Shown piece by piece: positions 18,608 to 27,350 of a stretch of DNA of 64,000 nucleotides. The first letter of the stretch is position 1; each line of letters opens with the position of its first letter. Made by a program: the position numbers and the translations under genes. Under the pieces are notes generated by a model. It searched no databases. It was not told where the DNA came from and worked only from the letters and a program-made list of their open reading frames with translations. Source of the DNA: Mycolicibacterium peregrinum (lineage in GTDB: Bacteria; Actinomycetota; Actinomycetes; Mycobacteriales; Mycobacteriaceae); NCBI RefSeq assembly GCF_001665785.1, contig NZ_LZSO01000036.1, positions 1 to 64,000 on the forward strand, read 5' to 3'.

Positions 18608-19210
18608 ATGGATTTCATGACCGAACATCGTCCACATCTTCTGAAGAACCGGCATGACTACCTGCCTGCCGCAGGCCATGACGCCTTCCTGCCCGGCTAC
18701 GACCTGCTGACGCGGGTCTTGGGGATGAACCCCGCCTATCGCGAACTGGTCACCCAGGCCGGGCTGACAGCCGGCCAGCGAGTCGTCGAAATAGGGTGCG
18801 GTACCGGAAATCTGACTGTCCGCGTCAAGAAAGCCTGTCCCGCCGCCGATATCGTCGCCACCGACCCCGACCCACGGGCACTCCAGCGGGCGCAGCGAAA
18901 GACCAAGGGGATGACCGGTGTCCGCTTCGAACGTGCCTACGCGCAGGAACTGCCGTTCGATGACGGAGGGTTCGACCGCGCGCTGTCTTCGATGATGCTG
19001 CACCACCTGGACGAGGCGACCAAGGCGGCCGCTGCCGCCGAAGTGTTTCGGGTCCTGCGGCCCGGCGGCGTACTACACGTCGTCGACGTTCGCGGCGACG
19101 ACGTGCCGCAGCTGTTGGAGAAGGCCGGATTCGATTGTGCGGTGGTGGGTTACGGGCGCATCCGGCTGGCCGGCAAGCTTACCTACCTCCGCGCTACTCG
19201 TCAGGCGTGA
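18608..19210 (+). CDS. Class I SAM-dependent methyltransferase
   Basis: A 200-residue methyltransferase with motif I VVEIGCGTGNLT, an acidic residue ending strand 2 (IVATDPDPRAL) and a post-I ALSSMMLHHLD segment. It belongs to the UbiE/Methyltransf_11 type. The substrate is unknown. It is divergent from an AraC regulator, and its 3' end overlaps the convergent CocE-type hydrolase gene by 17 bp. Confidence 0.85.
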   Translation: MDFMTEHRPHLLKNRHDYLPAAGHDAFLPGYDLLTRVLGMNPAYRELVTQAGLTAGQRVVEIGCGTGNLTVRVKKACPAADIVATDPDPRALQRAQRKTKGMTGVRFERAYAQELPFDDGGFDRALSSMMLHHLDEATKAAAAAEVFRVLRPGGVLHVVDVRGDDVPQLLEKAGFDCAVVGYGRIRLAGKLTYLRATRQA

Positions 19211-21137
19211 ACGCGGCGGGCTCGGCCAACGGGATGAGCAGTCTCGACGGTGCGTCGCCGCCCTGACGGATTCGGTACGTTCCGGCGATCAGCGCCTCCC
19301 GCGCGGGCTGTGTGGGGACGAGGTGCGGGAAGTCGTAGGTGGTCAGGGTCAGCCGCAACCGGTGGCCCGGTGCGATCGACGCGGCGGTGGGGAAGATCTC
19401 CAGGTCATACCGGGTGAGCTCGCCACGTACGACGGGTTCGGCGGCGGCGCGGGTACTGATGTGATGCGCCCGCAGCACTTCTCCTTCTGGCCCATCCGAG
19501 GTAAACCAGGTCTTGTCCGGATCCAGGGCCCGATGTGAGCCGAGCAGCGCACCCTGGGTCAGCGGCCGACTGGCCCCGTCCGGGGCGACATCGTCGAGAT
19601 GGGCCACCCACAGGGTCTCGGTCGTGTCAGCCGTCGCGTGCACGGTCAGAGTGATCGGACCTGCGATCAGTCGGGTTTCGGTGAACTCTGCTGTGGTGTA
19701 GGTCAGGGCCTCACGCTGCAGGCGACGGTTGTCCAGGTCGTAGCGGATGCGCCGTCCGGTCTGGGCGGCCATGAAACTGCCCATGCCCAGCGTCCACTGT
19801 TCGAGGCTGCGGCCGGATATGGGCCCACGCACCGCATAGCGCAGGACGGCGTCGGTCTGCTCGGCAGCCGGCTCGGTGACGAGGTGCCCGCCCTCGGCCA
19901 GGTACAGCCGGGTCGGCGTAGCTTCAGGGAACGGATAATCCTCGGCCTGAAACCATTTCGAGCTGCCGATGGCCTGGAACCGGATGGGCGGGCCGGTTAC
20001 TGCCGCGTCGGTGTCGTCCTTGAGCCAGCGGTCGAACCAGCGGAGCTGCAACGCATGGACGTGCAACCCGTCCATGTCCGAGACGTGGTACCACGGTCCC
20101 ATCATCAATTGCACCCGGTCAGAGAGCGGCTGGCCGGGCTCCATGGGAGCGTTGGGTGGCCGGCCGGTATAGGCGTTCTGCAGCGCGGCGTAGTTCAGCG
20201 GAGCGCCGCGCTGGAAAGCGTCGTGCCAGCCGCCGATCAGGAACACGGCGACCTTGTTCTTCGCGATGTCGGGCAATACGTCCGACGCCCGCATGGTGTC
20301 CCAGAACGGCCCGTCGAACGCGGTGTCCCCGCCGGCGGTGGCGTCGCCGATCATGGTCTTGAAGTACTGCCGCTGGTCACGCCCGCGTTGGCGCACCGCG
20401 GCCAGGCCGCCGGCGCGAGGCCGTTCGTGAGTGCCGCGTTTGGCGAACTCCAGCACCGGGTTGACCACGTTCAGCAGTGAATAGACAGCCCCATAGGCGC
20501 GCACCGTGCGCATGTGCGGCACGCCACCCATGGTGACGACATCGCGGTAGAAGTCATTGCCTGCCATCACCGGGAAGATCGCCTTCAACGGTGAGTCGGG
20601 TCCGACCGCGGCCGCGGTGAGGAGCTGGTTGATGGCCAGGTACGAGATGCCGAACATCCCGACCCTGCCATTGGAATTCGGCAGCGTTGCAGCCCAATTC
20701 ACCAGGTCGACGCCGTCCTGGACCTGCACGGCGCCCAGCATCTCGAATGATCCTCCCGAGGCTCCGGTGCCCCGGACGTCGGCCATCACCTCGATGTAGC
20801 CGCGCCGGATCAGGTACGGGGTGGCCCCGCCGCCGATCTGGGCGGCCGGCGGCGGGGCCTTCTTGCCGTAGGGGGTGATGGACAACAGCACCGGGAACGG
20901 TCCCGGTGCCGGCGCCCCCGTCTCGGGAACTGTCGGATAGTGGACGTCGGCCCGCAGCACCGTGCCGTCGGAGGCACGGATCGCGACGTTGTGGTGGACG
21001 CCGATCCCATAGCGAGCCGGCGGTGGTGTCCAGGCCGGTTCGAGTGGAGACGGGTTGCGCTTACGGACGCGGGTCGTCGATTGCCCGGCCACCTTCTTGC
21101 CGCGGTTGCCTCGGACCACCTGCCACGGGTTCGCCAT
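19194..21137 (-). CDS. CocE/NonD family hydrolase (X-Pro dipeptidyl-peptidase S15 type)
   Basis: A 647-residue hydrolase. The alpha/beta-hydrolase domain has the nucleophile Ser165 in GMFGISYLA and an acid region at FLIGGWHDAFQRGA. A C-terminal jelly-roll domain covers about residues 400-640 (PITLTVHATADTTETLW). CocE-type enzymes cleave esters or amides. A basic N-terminus (NRGKKVAGQSTTRVRKRN) precedes the catalytic domain, and no signal peptide is seen. Confidence 0.88.
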   Translation of the reverse strand: MANPWQVVRGNRGKKVAGQSTTRVRKRNPSPLEPAWTPPPARYGIGVHHNVAIRASDGTVLRADVHYPTVPETGAPAPGPFPVLLSITPYGKKAPPPAAQIGGGATPYLIRRGYIEVMADVRGTGASGGSFEMLGAVQVQDGVDLVNWAATLPNSNGRVGMFGISYLAINQLLTAAAVGPDSPLKAIFPVMAGNDFYRDVVTMGGVPHMRTVRAYGAVYSLLNVVNPVLEFAKRGTHERPRAGGLAAVRQRGRDQRQYFKTMIGDATAGGDTAFDGPFWDTMRASDVLPDIAKNKVAVFLIGGWHDAFQRGAPLNYAALQNAYTGRPPNAPMEPGQPLSDRVQLMMGPWYHVSDMDGLHVHALQLRWFDRWLKDDTDAAVTGPPIRFQAIGSSKWFQAEDYPFPEATPTRLYLAEGGHLVTEPAAEQTDAVLRYAVRGPISGRSLEQWTLGMGSFMAAQTGRRIRYDLDNRRLQREALTYTTAEFTETRLIAGPITLTVHATADTTETLWVAHLDDVAPDGASRPLTQGALLGSHRALDPDKTWFTSDGPEGEVLRAHHISTRAAAEPVVRGELTRYDLEIFPTAASIAPGHRLRLTLTTYDFPHLVPTQPAREALIAGTYRIRQGGDAPSRLLIPLAEPAAFTPDE

Positions 21138-21184
21138 CCGTCCTCCTTGACGTGTGTCGGCTTACCTCCACGCTATCCAGTGGA

Positions 21185-21583
21185 CTACCCGGCCATGAAC
21201 TCCGAGTAGGCCGAGGCCAGTTCGGGGGACAGCGCCGTGACATTGCACGCACGCTGCGTGTCCCCGATGGGGGCCAGGATGCCGCGCAGGTCGTTGTACT
21301 CCTGCGGGTTGGCGGTGAAGTAACCGCGCAGCGTGGCCGCGGCCTGCGGGCGCGGCTGGGTGAACGCGGTGGTCACGGCCTGGTTGGCGCCCGGGTGACT
21401 GTCGAGATAGGCGCGCGCGGCACCGGTGGTGCTGCTGACGGTGCCCGCCACCCCGCTGGCACTGCAGTCGGGTGCGGCAACTGCGCTCGGTGCGCCGATC
21501 ATCGCGGTGGCGACGCCGCCGAGCAGGCCCGCGGCACAAGCGCCGGCAATTCCACGGCGCGCGGTGATACCAGTGAATTTCAT
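21185..21583 (-). CDS. Haemophore-related (Rv0203-like) secreted haem-binding protein
   Basis: A 132-residue precursor. A signal peptide covers about residues 1-37 (GIAGACAAGLLGGVATAMIG, cleavage after AVA), followed by a small helical domain with two cysteines (Cys40, Cys113) positioned for a disulfide. YLDSHPGANQAVTTAFTQP is characteristic of the mycobacterial haemophore-like family (TIGR04529). A role in haem uptake is inferred from the family. The ATG at 21583 is chosen because an AAGGA ribosome site sits at ideal distance; an overlapping ATG at 21589 is too close. Confidence 0.8.
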   Translation of the reverse strand: MKFTGITARRGIAGACAAGLLGGVATAMIGAPSAVAAPDCSASGVAGTVSSTTGAARAYLDSHPGANQAVTTAFTQPRPQAAATLRGYFTANPQEYNDLRGILAPIGDTQRACNVTALSPELASAYSEFMAG

Positions 21584-21885
21584 GATCATTTTCCTTCGGG
21601 ATTCTGGGATTCTCATTGGGTCGCGATCCCTGATCGCTCTCCCCGGCCCGAATTCGAAAGTAACCGCATCGTCGTCGAGCAAAACCTCTGCGCTGTGAAA
21701 CAGCTGTGACAGGTGTGGATGTGTTACGGCAGGCGGCCGTGAACTACGCCTCAATATCCCCGAATTCGGGCCGATGATCTTGAAAAGTCTCAGAGACCGG
21801 GCGCCATTCTTAATTGATCGTGATGTGCGGCTACCGGCGTGGTAACCGAATCGTTATCCGGCCTACCTTCAGCAAACCGCTGCGG
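21584..21885. other. Longest intergenic region (~300 bp), upstream of the haemophore-like gene
   Basis: It holds the ribosome site and presumably the promoter of the leftward haemophore-like gene, and lies behind the DUF4383 stop. A 12-base inverted repeat, GGCCCGAATTCG (21645-21656) and CGAATTCGGGCC (21761-21772), spans about 104 bases. I see no convincing ORF, RNA gene or iron box here. Confidence 0.5.
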
Positions 21886-22323
21886 TTACCGTTTGAGCGT
21901 TAGCCCGGCAAGCGAGTTTCGCAGGCCTCCATCGCGGTAGATCTGCACACCTGCCACGGCCAGCATCACCGCAGCGGTAACCAGGTGCACGATCGCATCC
22001 GTGGTGTTGTTGGGAAAGGCGAATATGAGCGCCACCTGATTGGAGAAGAACGCCCAGATTCCGGGCAGCGCCCCGGCCGCCGCGGCCAGCAAGAGATAGA
22101 GCACGGCCCAGGATTTTCGCAGGCACAAGATCAGTCCGGGGCCGAACAATGCCAGCCCGGCCACTGCGTGCCAGCCGTTGTAGTCCATCCCGAGAATGGG
22201 TGTGGTGGGTGCGTCCGGGCCGATGGCGAAACTCGGCTCGGCAATAAATCCGATGATTGCCTGGACCACGTGGAACAGCGAGATGATCAGCAGTCCCCAT
22301 TGAGCGAAACTCCACTGCCGCAT
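21886..22323 (-). CDS. DUF4383-type small integral membrane protein
   Basis: A 145-residue protein with four predicted membrane helices: WGLLIISLFHVVQAIIGFI, AVAGLALFGPGLILCL, AVLYLLLAAAAGALPGIWAFF and IVHLVTAAVMLAVAGVQIY. The NGWHAVAGLALFG block between helices 1 and 2 is the DUF4383 hallmark. The function is unknown. The ATG at 22323 is chosen; the longer open frame upstream runs into the divergent acetyltransferase gene. A 15-bp palindrome (22342-22356) lies in the divergent promoter region. Confidence 0.8.
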   Translation of the reverse strand: MRQWSFAQWGLLIISLFHVVQAIIGFIAEPSFAIGPDAPTTPILGMDYNGWHAVAGLALFGPGLILCLRKSWAVLYLLLAAAAGALPGIWAFFSNQVALIFAFPNNTTDAIVHLVTAAVMLAVAGVQIYRDGGLRNSLAGLTLKR

Positions 22324-22341
22324 AAGCGGGACGCTACGTCT

Positions 22342-22356
22342 ACTACAGCGTGTAGT
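22342..22356. promoter_or_regulatory. 15-bp palindrome in a divergent promoter region
   Basis: ACTACA-GCG-TGTAGT, perfect six-base arms, lies midway between the DUF4383 gene start (22323) and the acetyltransferase start (22372). It is consistent with a regulator operator. No regulator gene is adjacent. Confidence 0.4.
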
Positions 22357-22371
22357 CAACGTTTCGGTCGT

Positions 22372-22869
22372 ATGGTCGGGGGAGTGCAGATCCGTGCCGC
22401 TACGACCGATGACATCGCCGAGATCGCGCCGTTCTTCCGCGCCATCGTGGCCGACGGCGAAAGCTACACCTACCCAGAGGGCTTGACCGATCAACAGATT
22501 CGTGACGCCTGGCTGGCCCCTCGACCCGGTCACACCATCGTCGCGGTGGTCGACGGAGCCATCGTCGGCACCGCACGGATGGGACCCAACAAACCCGGAC
22601 GCGGTGACCATGTCGGCACCGCGAGCTTCATGGTGGACCCGGGCTCGTCGGCGCGCGGTGTCGGGCGGGCCATGGCGCGGTGGGTCATCGACTGGCACCG
22701 GGAAAACGGTTACCGGGCAATCCAGTTCAATGCCGTCGTCGAGACGAACGTGCGGGCGGTTGGCCTCTGGGAGGACCTTGGCTTCCGGATCATCGGTACC
22801 GTCCCGAAGGCCTACCGCTCCCGGACCCACGGCCCGGTCGGCCTGCACATCATGTACCTGGAGTTGTGA
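22372..22869 (+). CDS. GNAT family N-acetyltransferase
   Basis: A 165-residue GNAT-fold protein. It has the acetyl-CoA pyrophosphate-binding region SARGVGRAMARWVID (motif A), preceded by ASFMVDPG, and the C-terminal ETNVRAVGLWEDLGFRIIGTVP block. It resembles the phosphinothricin/L-amino-acid acetyltransferase-like set. The acceptor is unknown. The ATG at 22372 is used; GTG at 22384 is an alternative. The 3' end is 3 bp from the convergent carboxyltransferase gene. Confidence 0.87.
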   Translation: MVGGVQIRAATTDDIAEIAPFFRAIVADGESYTYPEGLTDQQIRDAWLAPRPGHTIVAVVDGAIVGTARMGPNKPGRGDHVGTASFMVDPGSSARGVGRAMARWVIDWHRENGYRAIQFNAVVETNVRAVGLWEDLGFRIIGTVPKAYRSRTHGPVGLHIMYLEL

Positions 22870-22872
22870 CGG

Positions 22873-24420
22873 TCACCAGGTGTCGATGAACCGCGCACGA
22901 GGTGCGGGTCGTTCATGCGCCGCGGCCGCGGCCAGCGTGGCCGCGATCAGCCCCCGGGTCTCGGCCGGGTCGATGACGTCGTCGATCTCGAACAGTGACG
23001 CGGAGTTGAGTGCCCGGGCGTTCTCCTCGGCTGCCGCGGTGGCGGCCCGAACCGCCTGCTCGCGTTCGTCGTCGTCGGCGATGGCCTCCAGTTCCTTGCG
23101 CAGGCCCAGGCGGACGGCACCCTCCAGGCCCATCGGGCCGAGGTGGGCGCCCGGCCACGCCACGGTGAGCAGCGGCTCATGAAGGCTACCGCCGCACATC
23201 GCCTGTGCTCCAAGGCCGTAACCCCGCCGCAGGATCACCGCCACCAACGGCACCGTGAGCGCTGCGCCGGCCACCAGCATCCGTGAACCGCGCCGCACCA
23301 GGGCTTCGGCTTCGGCCGCCGGGCCGACCATGTAACCGGGGCAGTCCACCAGCGAAACCACCGGCAGGCCGAATGCGTTGCACAGCTGCAGGAACCGGGC
23401 GGCCTTGTCGGAGGCCGCGGCAGTGATGGCGCCGGCCATCACCATGGTGTTGTTGGCGATGACGCCCACGGGCCTGCCGTCGATGCGGGCAAGGGCGGTC
23501 ACCATCTCCGGGGCGAACTTCTCGCGCAGAAAGGTCACCGAGCCGGCGTCGGCCAGTGTCTCGATGATCGGCGCCACCTGGTAGGCGCGCCGGGCCCGCT
23601 CGGGAATCATTGTGCGCAAGGCGGTTTGGTCGGCAACGGAGCCGGGGTCGGCCTGGCCGGTGAAGTAGCCCATCAGCTTCCTGGTGGCAGCGACGGCCTG
23701 CGCCTCGTCCGCGACCACGACATCGACGACGCCGTTGGGCGCCTGTACCGAGATCGGGCCGACGTCGTCGGGAGCGACGTCGCCGAGGCCACCGCCGGCG
23801 ATCATCGCCGGTCCGCCCATCCCGATCGAGCTGTCCTGGGTGGCGACGATCAGGTCGGCCGCACCGGCGATCACCGCGTTGCCGGCGAAACACCGCCCTT
23901 TGACCACGGCGATGCGGGGCACCAGGCCGGACAGTCCGGCCCACAACGCGAACGCCCGGATCTCCAGCGACGAGACCGTCGGGATATCGGTGTCGCCGGG
24001 GCGGCCGCCGCCCCCCTCGGCGAAGAACACCGTCGGCAACTTGAGCCGCTCGATGATCTCGAACAACCGGTCCTTCTTGCGGTGACCGATGGCGCCCTGG
24101 GTCCCGGCCAGCACGGTGTAGTCGTAGGACAACACCGCACAGGCCGCCCCGCCGATCCGCGCCGTCCCGGCTAGCAGCCCGTCGCCAGGGGTGCGTTCGA
24201 TGAGGTCGTCAAGGCTGCGTCGCTGTTTCTGCGCCGCGATCGCGAACCGCCCGTACTCGACGAACGACCCGTCGTCGATCAGGTCGGCGATGTTCTCCCG
24301 CGCGGTACGGCCCCCGGCGGCGTGGCGGCGGCCGACCGCATCGGGCCGGCCGGCGTCCTCCGTCAGCCCGCGCCGGCGCAGCAGTTCGGCGAGATCGTCA
24401 CGGACGGCGTCGTCGGGCAT
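22873..24420 (-). CDS. Acyl-CoA carboxylase carboxyltransferase (beta) subunit
   Basis: A 515-residue biotin-dependent carboxyltransferase. The N-terminal half has GRRHAAGGRTARENIADLID and YDYTVLAGTQGAIGHRKKDR. The C-terminal half has FLQLCNAFGLPVVSLVDCPG and a GYGLGAQAMCGG loop. It transfers CO2 from carboxybiotin to an acyl-CoA (AccD/PccB family). No biotin carboxylase or biotin carrier gene is adjacent, so its alpha partner is elsewhere. The start ATG 24418-24420 follows an AGGAG ribosome site. The paralogue number (accD) cannot be assigned. Confidence 0.88.
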   Translation of the reverse strand: MPDDAVRDDLAELLRRRGLTEDAGRPDAVGRRHAAGGRTARENIADLIDDGSFVEYGRFAIAAQKQRRSLDDLIERTPGDGLLAGTARIGGAACAVLSYDYTVLAGTQGAIGHRKKDRLFEIIERLKLPTVFFAEGGGGRPGDTDIPTVSSLEIRAFALWAGLSGLVPRIAVVKGRCFAGNAVIAGAADLIVATQDSSIGMGGPAMIAGGGLGDVAPDDVGPISVQAPNGVVDVVVADEAQAVAATRKLMGYFTGQADPGSVADQTALRTMIPERARRAYQVAPIIETLADAGSVTFLREKFAPEMVTALARIDGRPVGVIANNTMVMAGAITAAASDKAARFLQLCNAFGLPVVSLVDCPGYMVGPAAEAEALVRRGSRMLVAGAALTVPLVAVILRRGYGLGAQAMCGGSLHEPLLTVAWPGAHLGPMGLEGAVRLGLRKELEAIADDDEREQAVRAATAAAEENARALNSASLFEIDDVIDPAETRGLIAATLAAAAAHERPAPRARFIDTW

Positions 24421-24469
24421 CGGCAAGCTCCTGGAATAGAGGGCGTGCGGTCGGTGGTTGCGCACAGGT

Positions 24470-24916
24470 GTGACCGCCAACACTTCATCTAACCCGTCGT
24501 TCGATCCGCGCGACCTACTGGCCGAGGCCCGGTTGGGCGTGTTGGCCACCATCAAGGCCTCGGGTATTCCGCAGCTGTCGCCGGTGACACCGTTCTACGA
24601 CCGGCCCGCCGGCGTCATCTACGTGTCGATGACCGAAGGCCGGTCCAAGACGGTCAACCTGCGCCGCGATCCCCGGGCCGCGCTCGAGGTGACCAGCCCG
24701 GACGGCTGGGCCTGGGCCACGGCCGAAGGGCCGGTGACGCTCACCGGGCCGGGGGCCGATCCGCACGGCCCCGAGGTCGAGGCGCTGGTCGACTACTACC
24801 GCAGCGCGGCGGGGGAGCACCCCGACTGGGACGAGTACCGGTCGGCGATGGTCTCCGACCGGCGGGTGCTGATGAAGCTGACCGTCGAGCGGGTGTACGG
24901 GGAGAAGCTGCGCTGA
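24470..24916 (+). CDS. PPOX-class F420-dependent or flavin-binding protein
   Basis: A 148-residue split-barrel protein of the pyridoxamine 5'-phosphate oxidase-like superfamily. LLAEARLGVLATIKASGIPQ opens the barrel, and GRSKTVNLRRDPRAALEV carries the phosphate/cofactor-binding basic residues. In mycobacteria most such proteins use F420 or FMN. The cofactor is not decidable here. The GTG at 24470 is used; a TTG 12 bp earlier is possible. It is divergent from the carboxyltransferase gene. Confidence 0.82.
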   Translation: MTANTSSNPSFDPRDLLAEARLGVLATIKASGIPQLSPVTPFYDRPAGVIYVSMTEGRSKTVNLRRDPRAALEVTSPDGWAWATAEGPVTLTGPGADPHGPEVEALVDYYRSAAGEHPDWDEYRSAMVSDRRVLMKLTVERVYGEKLR

Positions 24917-24931
24917 CGCGGCGAACGAGAT

Positions 24932-26176
24932 TCAGCCGACCGGCATCTCAGCTGCGATCCGGTCCAGTACCGCGGGGTAGCGGTTGGCCTCGCGGTGCGC
25001 GCCTGGCTTACCACTGCTGACGATCGCGGCGGACAGGCTGCGTTGCGGATCGGCCCACACCGCGATGTCGACCAGACCGGTGTGCCCGAACGACGACGCG
25101 GTGTTGCGGCCGAACGGCCCGAAACGCTTGCCGCCCAGCATGTATCCGGTGCCCCAGCGCATCGGCTTGAGTCCGGTAGCCACATCCGGCCGCATCCGCC
25201 GGGCCGGTGCGGTCGCGGCCTGCAACGTTTCCGGCTTCATGATCCGAACCCCGTCGAGTTCGCCCCCGCGACGCAGGATCTCGGCGAACCGGGACAGCTC
25301 GTCGGCGTTGGAGACCGTGGTCGACGACGGGATCACGCTGGTCAGGAACAACGGGGTGTTGCTGAGCGGGATGATCCGGTCCAGTGTCCCGCCCACTGCC
25401 GCGCGGAACGCCGCGGCGATCGGGGCGGGCAGCGGCTTACCGGTCACGTGGCTCGGCGCCACCAGCGGAACCTCTTCCGGCGCAACGCCGTAATTCGTCC
25501 ACCGGAAACCCAGCGGGTCCAGGATCTCGTCGGCCAGGATGTCGCGGATGTTGCGTCCGGTGGCCGCCGAGACGATCTCGCGGATCAGTGGGCCCCAGGT
25601 CAGCCCGTGGTAGATGTGCACCAGGCCCGGCCGGTACAGCGGCTTGAGCAGGGCCAGTTGCTCCCGGGTGTACTCGCTGTCGTCGACACGGGTGACGTCG
25701 GGACGCGGACCGGTGTGGATTGGGACTCCGGCGCTGTGGGTCACCACATGCCGGATGGTGGTGCGGTCCTTGCCGTGACTGGTGTAGCTGGGCAGATAGT
25801 CGCAGACCCGGTCGTCGAGGGAGAAGTGCCCCTGTTCGACGAGCATGTGCACCACGGTGGTGCTGATCGCCTTGGCCGCCGAATAGACGCAGAACGGGGT
25901 CTGCGTGGTGACGGGAATCTTCTCGGCGTCTGGTGCGTCCGTGGGGCCGTTGCCCCAGCCGTGGCCGATGGCCCGGTTCAGCACCGTTTTTCCGTTGCGC
26001 CGCAGGCACACCTGGATGGCCGGATGCAGGCCGGATCCGTACCAGTACCGCACCGATTCCCAGATCCGCTCGACGGCCGACGGGTCGATCTCGGAGTGGT
26101 CCTCTTCTCCGATGTCGGTGACCGCGTCGAGGTCCGAGGGGAGGGCGATCTTGCCGATCGGTGCTGGTTGGCTCAT
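24932..26176 (-). CDS. Serine hydrolase of the beta-lactamase/EstB (class C) family
   Basis: A 414-residue penicillin-binding-protein-like hydrolase. The SxxK motif is SAAK (Ser99/Lys102), the YxN position is YHGLT and HTGLVDIAVWADP stands at the KTG position. Mycobacterial relatives are esterases or lipases rather than beta-lactamases. No signal peptide is seen. The ATG (26174-26176) overlaps the TGA of the nitrobindin-like gene (ATGA), so the two form an operon; the longer upstream frame is a shadow. Confidence 0.86.
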   Translation of the reverse strand: MSQPAPIGKIALPSDLDAVTDIGEEDHSEIDPSAVERIWESVRYWYGSGLHPAIQVCLRRNGKTVLNRAIGHGWGNGPTDAPDAEKIPVTTQTPFCVYSAAKAISTTVVHMLVEQGHFSLDDRVCDYLPSYTSHGKDRTTIRHVVTHSAGVPIHTGPRPDVTRVDDSEYTREQLALLKPLYRPGLVHIYHGLTWGPLIREIVSAATGRNIRDILADEILDPLGFRWTNYGVAPEEVPLVAPSHVTGKPLPAPIAAAFRAAVGGTLDRIIPLSNTPLFLTSVIPSSTTVSNADELSRFAEILRRGGELDGVRIMKPETLQAATAPARRMRPDVATGLKPMRWGTGYMLGGKRFGPFGRNTASSFGHTGLVDIAVWADPQRSLSAAIVSSGKPGAHREANRYPAVLDRIAAEMPVG

Positions 26177-26658
26177 TCGCTCTTCCTGGTCAGGGTCGCG
26201 GACAGGTGGTGTTGCAGTGGCTGTCCGACAGCACCCATCTGCAGGTCGTAGGTCAGTTGGTCGCCGGCAACGCGGACGGAGCGGGACAGTGCCGCAACGT
26301 TTTTGGCCGAAGCGGTCAGCCCGATGGTGGTCGCGGCCAGCTCCATGTCGATGCGTCCGTCTTCGACGTGCACTGTGCCCTCTTGGATCTCCGTGATCCC
26401 GGTCGGATGCGCCAGCACCCATTCGACGCGGCCGGCCGCCGGGACCCGGAGGTACCCGGTCTCAGCGTGCAGCGGACGACCGTCGTCGCGCGCCTTGGTG
26501 CGCTGACTGTAGGTCAAAAACGGCTTGCCGACGTGACCGAAGGTGATCTCTTCGAGGTACTCGAACGACTCGATCGTCGGATACTCGCCTGCCCCGGGGC
26601 CGGCCCAGGTGCCGAGCAGCGGAGCCAGCACGGTCAGGTTCGGATGGAGGTCAGGCAC
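26173..26658 (-). CDS. Nitrobindin-type haem-binding protein (peroxynitrite isomerase family)
   Basis: A 161-residue beta-barrel protein of the FABP-like DUF1794/nitrobindin family. The defining GxWxGxGxG motif reads GTWAGPGAGEYPTI near the N-terminus. Strands such as GRVEWVLAHPTGITEIQEG and a C-terminal LQHHLSATLTR carry the likely haem-proximal His. Family members bind ferric haem and isomerise peroxynitrite to nitrate. The start is GTG. It is coupled to the downstream serine hydrolase by an ATGA overlap. Confidence 0.85.
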   Translation of the reverse strand: MPDLHPNLTVLAPLLGTWAGPGAGEYPTIESFEYLEEITFGHVGKPFLTYSQRTKARDDGRPLHAETGYLRVPAAGRVEWVLAHPTGITEIQEGTVHVEDGRIDMELAATTIGLTASAKNVAALSRSVRVAGDQLTYDLQMGAVGQPLQHHLSATLTRKSE

Positions 26659-26714
26659 ACCGACAGGGTACGGCGGCGGTGCGATGGCACCCCATCGTGC
26701 TGCGTCTGGCCAGG

Positions 26715-27350
26715 TCAGGTGGCGGTGTAGGCGGCAGCGGTGCGATCTGCCGCAGCGCGTGCCTGCGCCGGATCTTCTCCGGCCGCCAGGTCGGCCTGGT
26801 ACCAGAGTTCACTCGCAGAGGTCATGAAACCGCGGCCCTCATCGCTGGCTGACCAGGCCGCGCCCTCTTCCGGCGTGATGCGGTCGCCGCCGCTGAGATA
26901 TCCGGCAAGGCCGAGAAGCGCGGAGTCCCAACCGACTCCGACCGCCCCGGGGCCGAACTGCAACCAGAACTCGTCGTCGTCGCCGCAGTGCATGATGTGG
27001 TCCAGCGTGAATGTGGCCCGGTCCTCGCCGGCCTCGGTGATGGTGACCTCGACCCAACTGGTGGCCCCCATGGCCTCCCACGTTGTGGTGAAAGAGCGGG
27101 GCGGTTCGCAGGTCAGCACCTCGCCCGAGGCGTTGCCTTCCAGCTGGAAACGGCCGCCCACCTGCAGGTCGCCGGTGATCGGCAGAAACCAGCGAGGGAT
27201 CCGCTCGATGTTGGTGCAGGCATCCCACAGGTCGGCGGCGTCGGTGGGATAGGTCTGGCTGACGCTCACCACGCGTGCCTCCCGGGCCTCGAACGTAGTG
27301 CGGCCCACACTGCGGCGGACCTCGTTGAGCTGGTGTTGGACGTCGATCAC
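26715..27350 (-). CDS. SRPBCC (AHSA1/START-like) domain protein
   Basis: A 211-residue protein with an AHSA1-type hydrophobic pocket domain: VSVSQTYPTDAADLWDACTN, RIPRWFLPITGDLQVGGRFQ and FTTTWEAMGATSWVEVTI. The GTG start (27348-27350) overlaps the TGA of the upstream ArsR gene (GTGA). ArsR-AHSA1 pairs are common in actinobacteria and the AHSA1 protein is the usual regulated partner. The ligand is unknown. Confidence 0.85.
   Translation of the reverse strand: MIDVQHQLNEVRRSVGRTTFEAREARVVSVSQTYPTDAADLWDACTNIERIPRWFLPITGDLQVGGRFQLEGNASGEVLTCEPPRSFTTTWEAMGATSWVEVTITEAGEDRATFTLDHIMHCGDDDEFWLQFGPGAVGVGWDSALLGLAGYLSGGDRITPEEGAAWSASDEGRGFMTSASELWYQADLAAGEDPAQARAAADRTAAAYTAT

Noticed and set aside
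21693..21713. Crp site in the haemophore promoter region (TGTGA...TGTGA)
   Set aside because: The two halves are in direct, not inverted, orientation.
24995..26251. 418-codon open frame opposite the serine hydrolase
   Set aside because: Antisense shadow, Arg/His/Gly-rich translation typical of non-coding frames.
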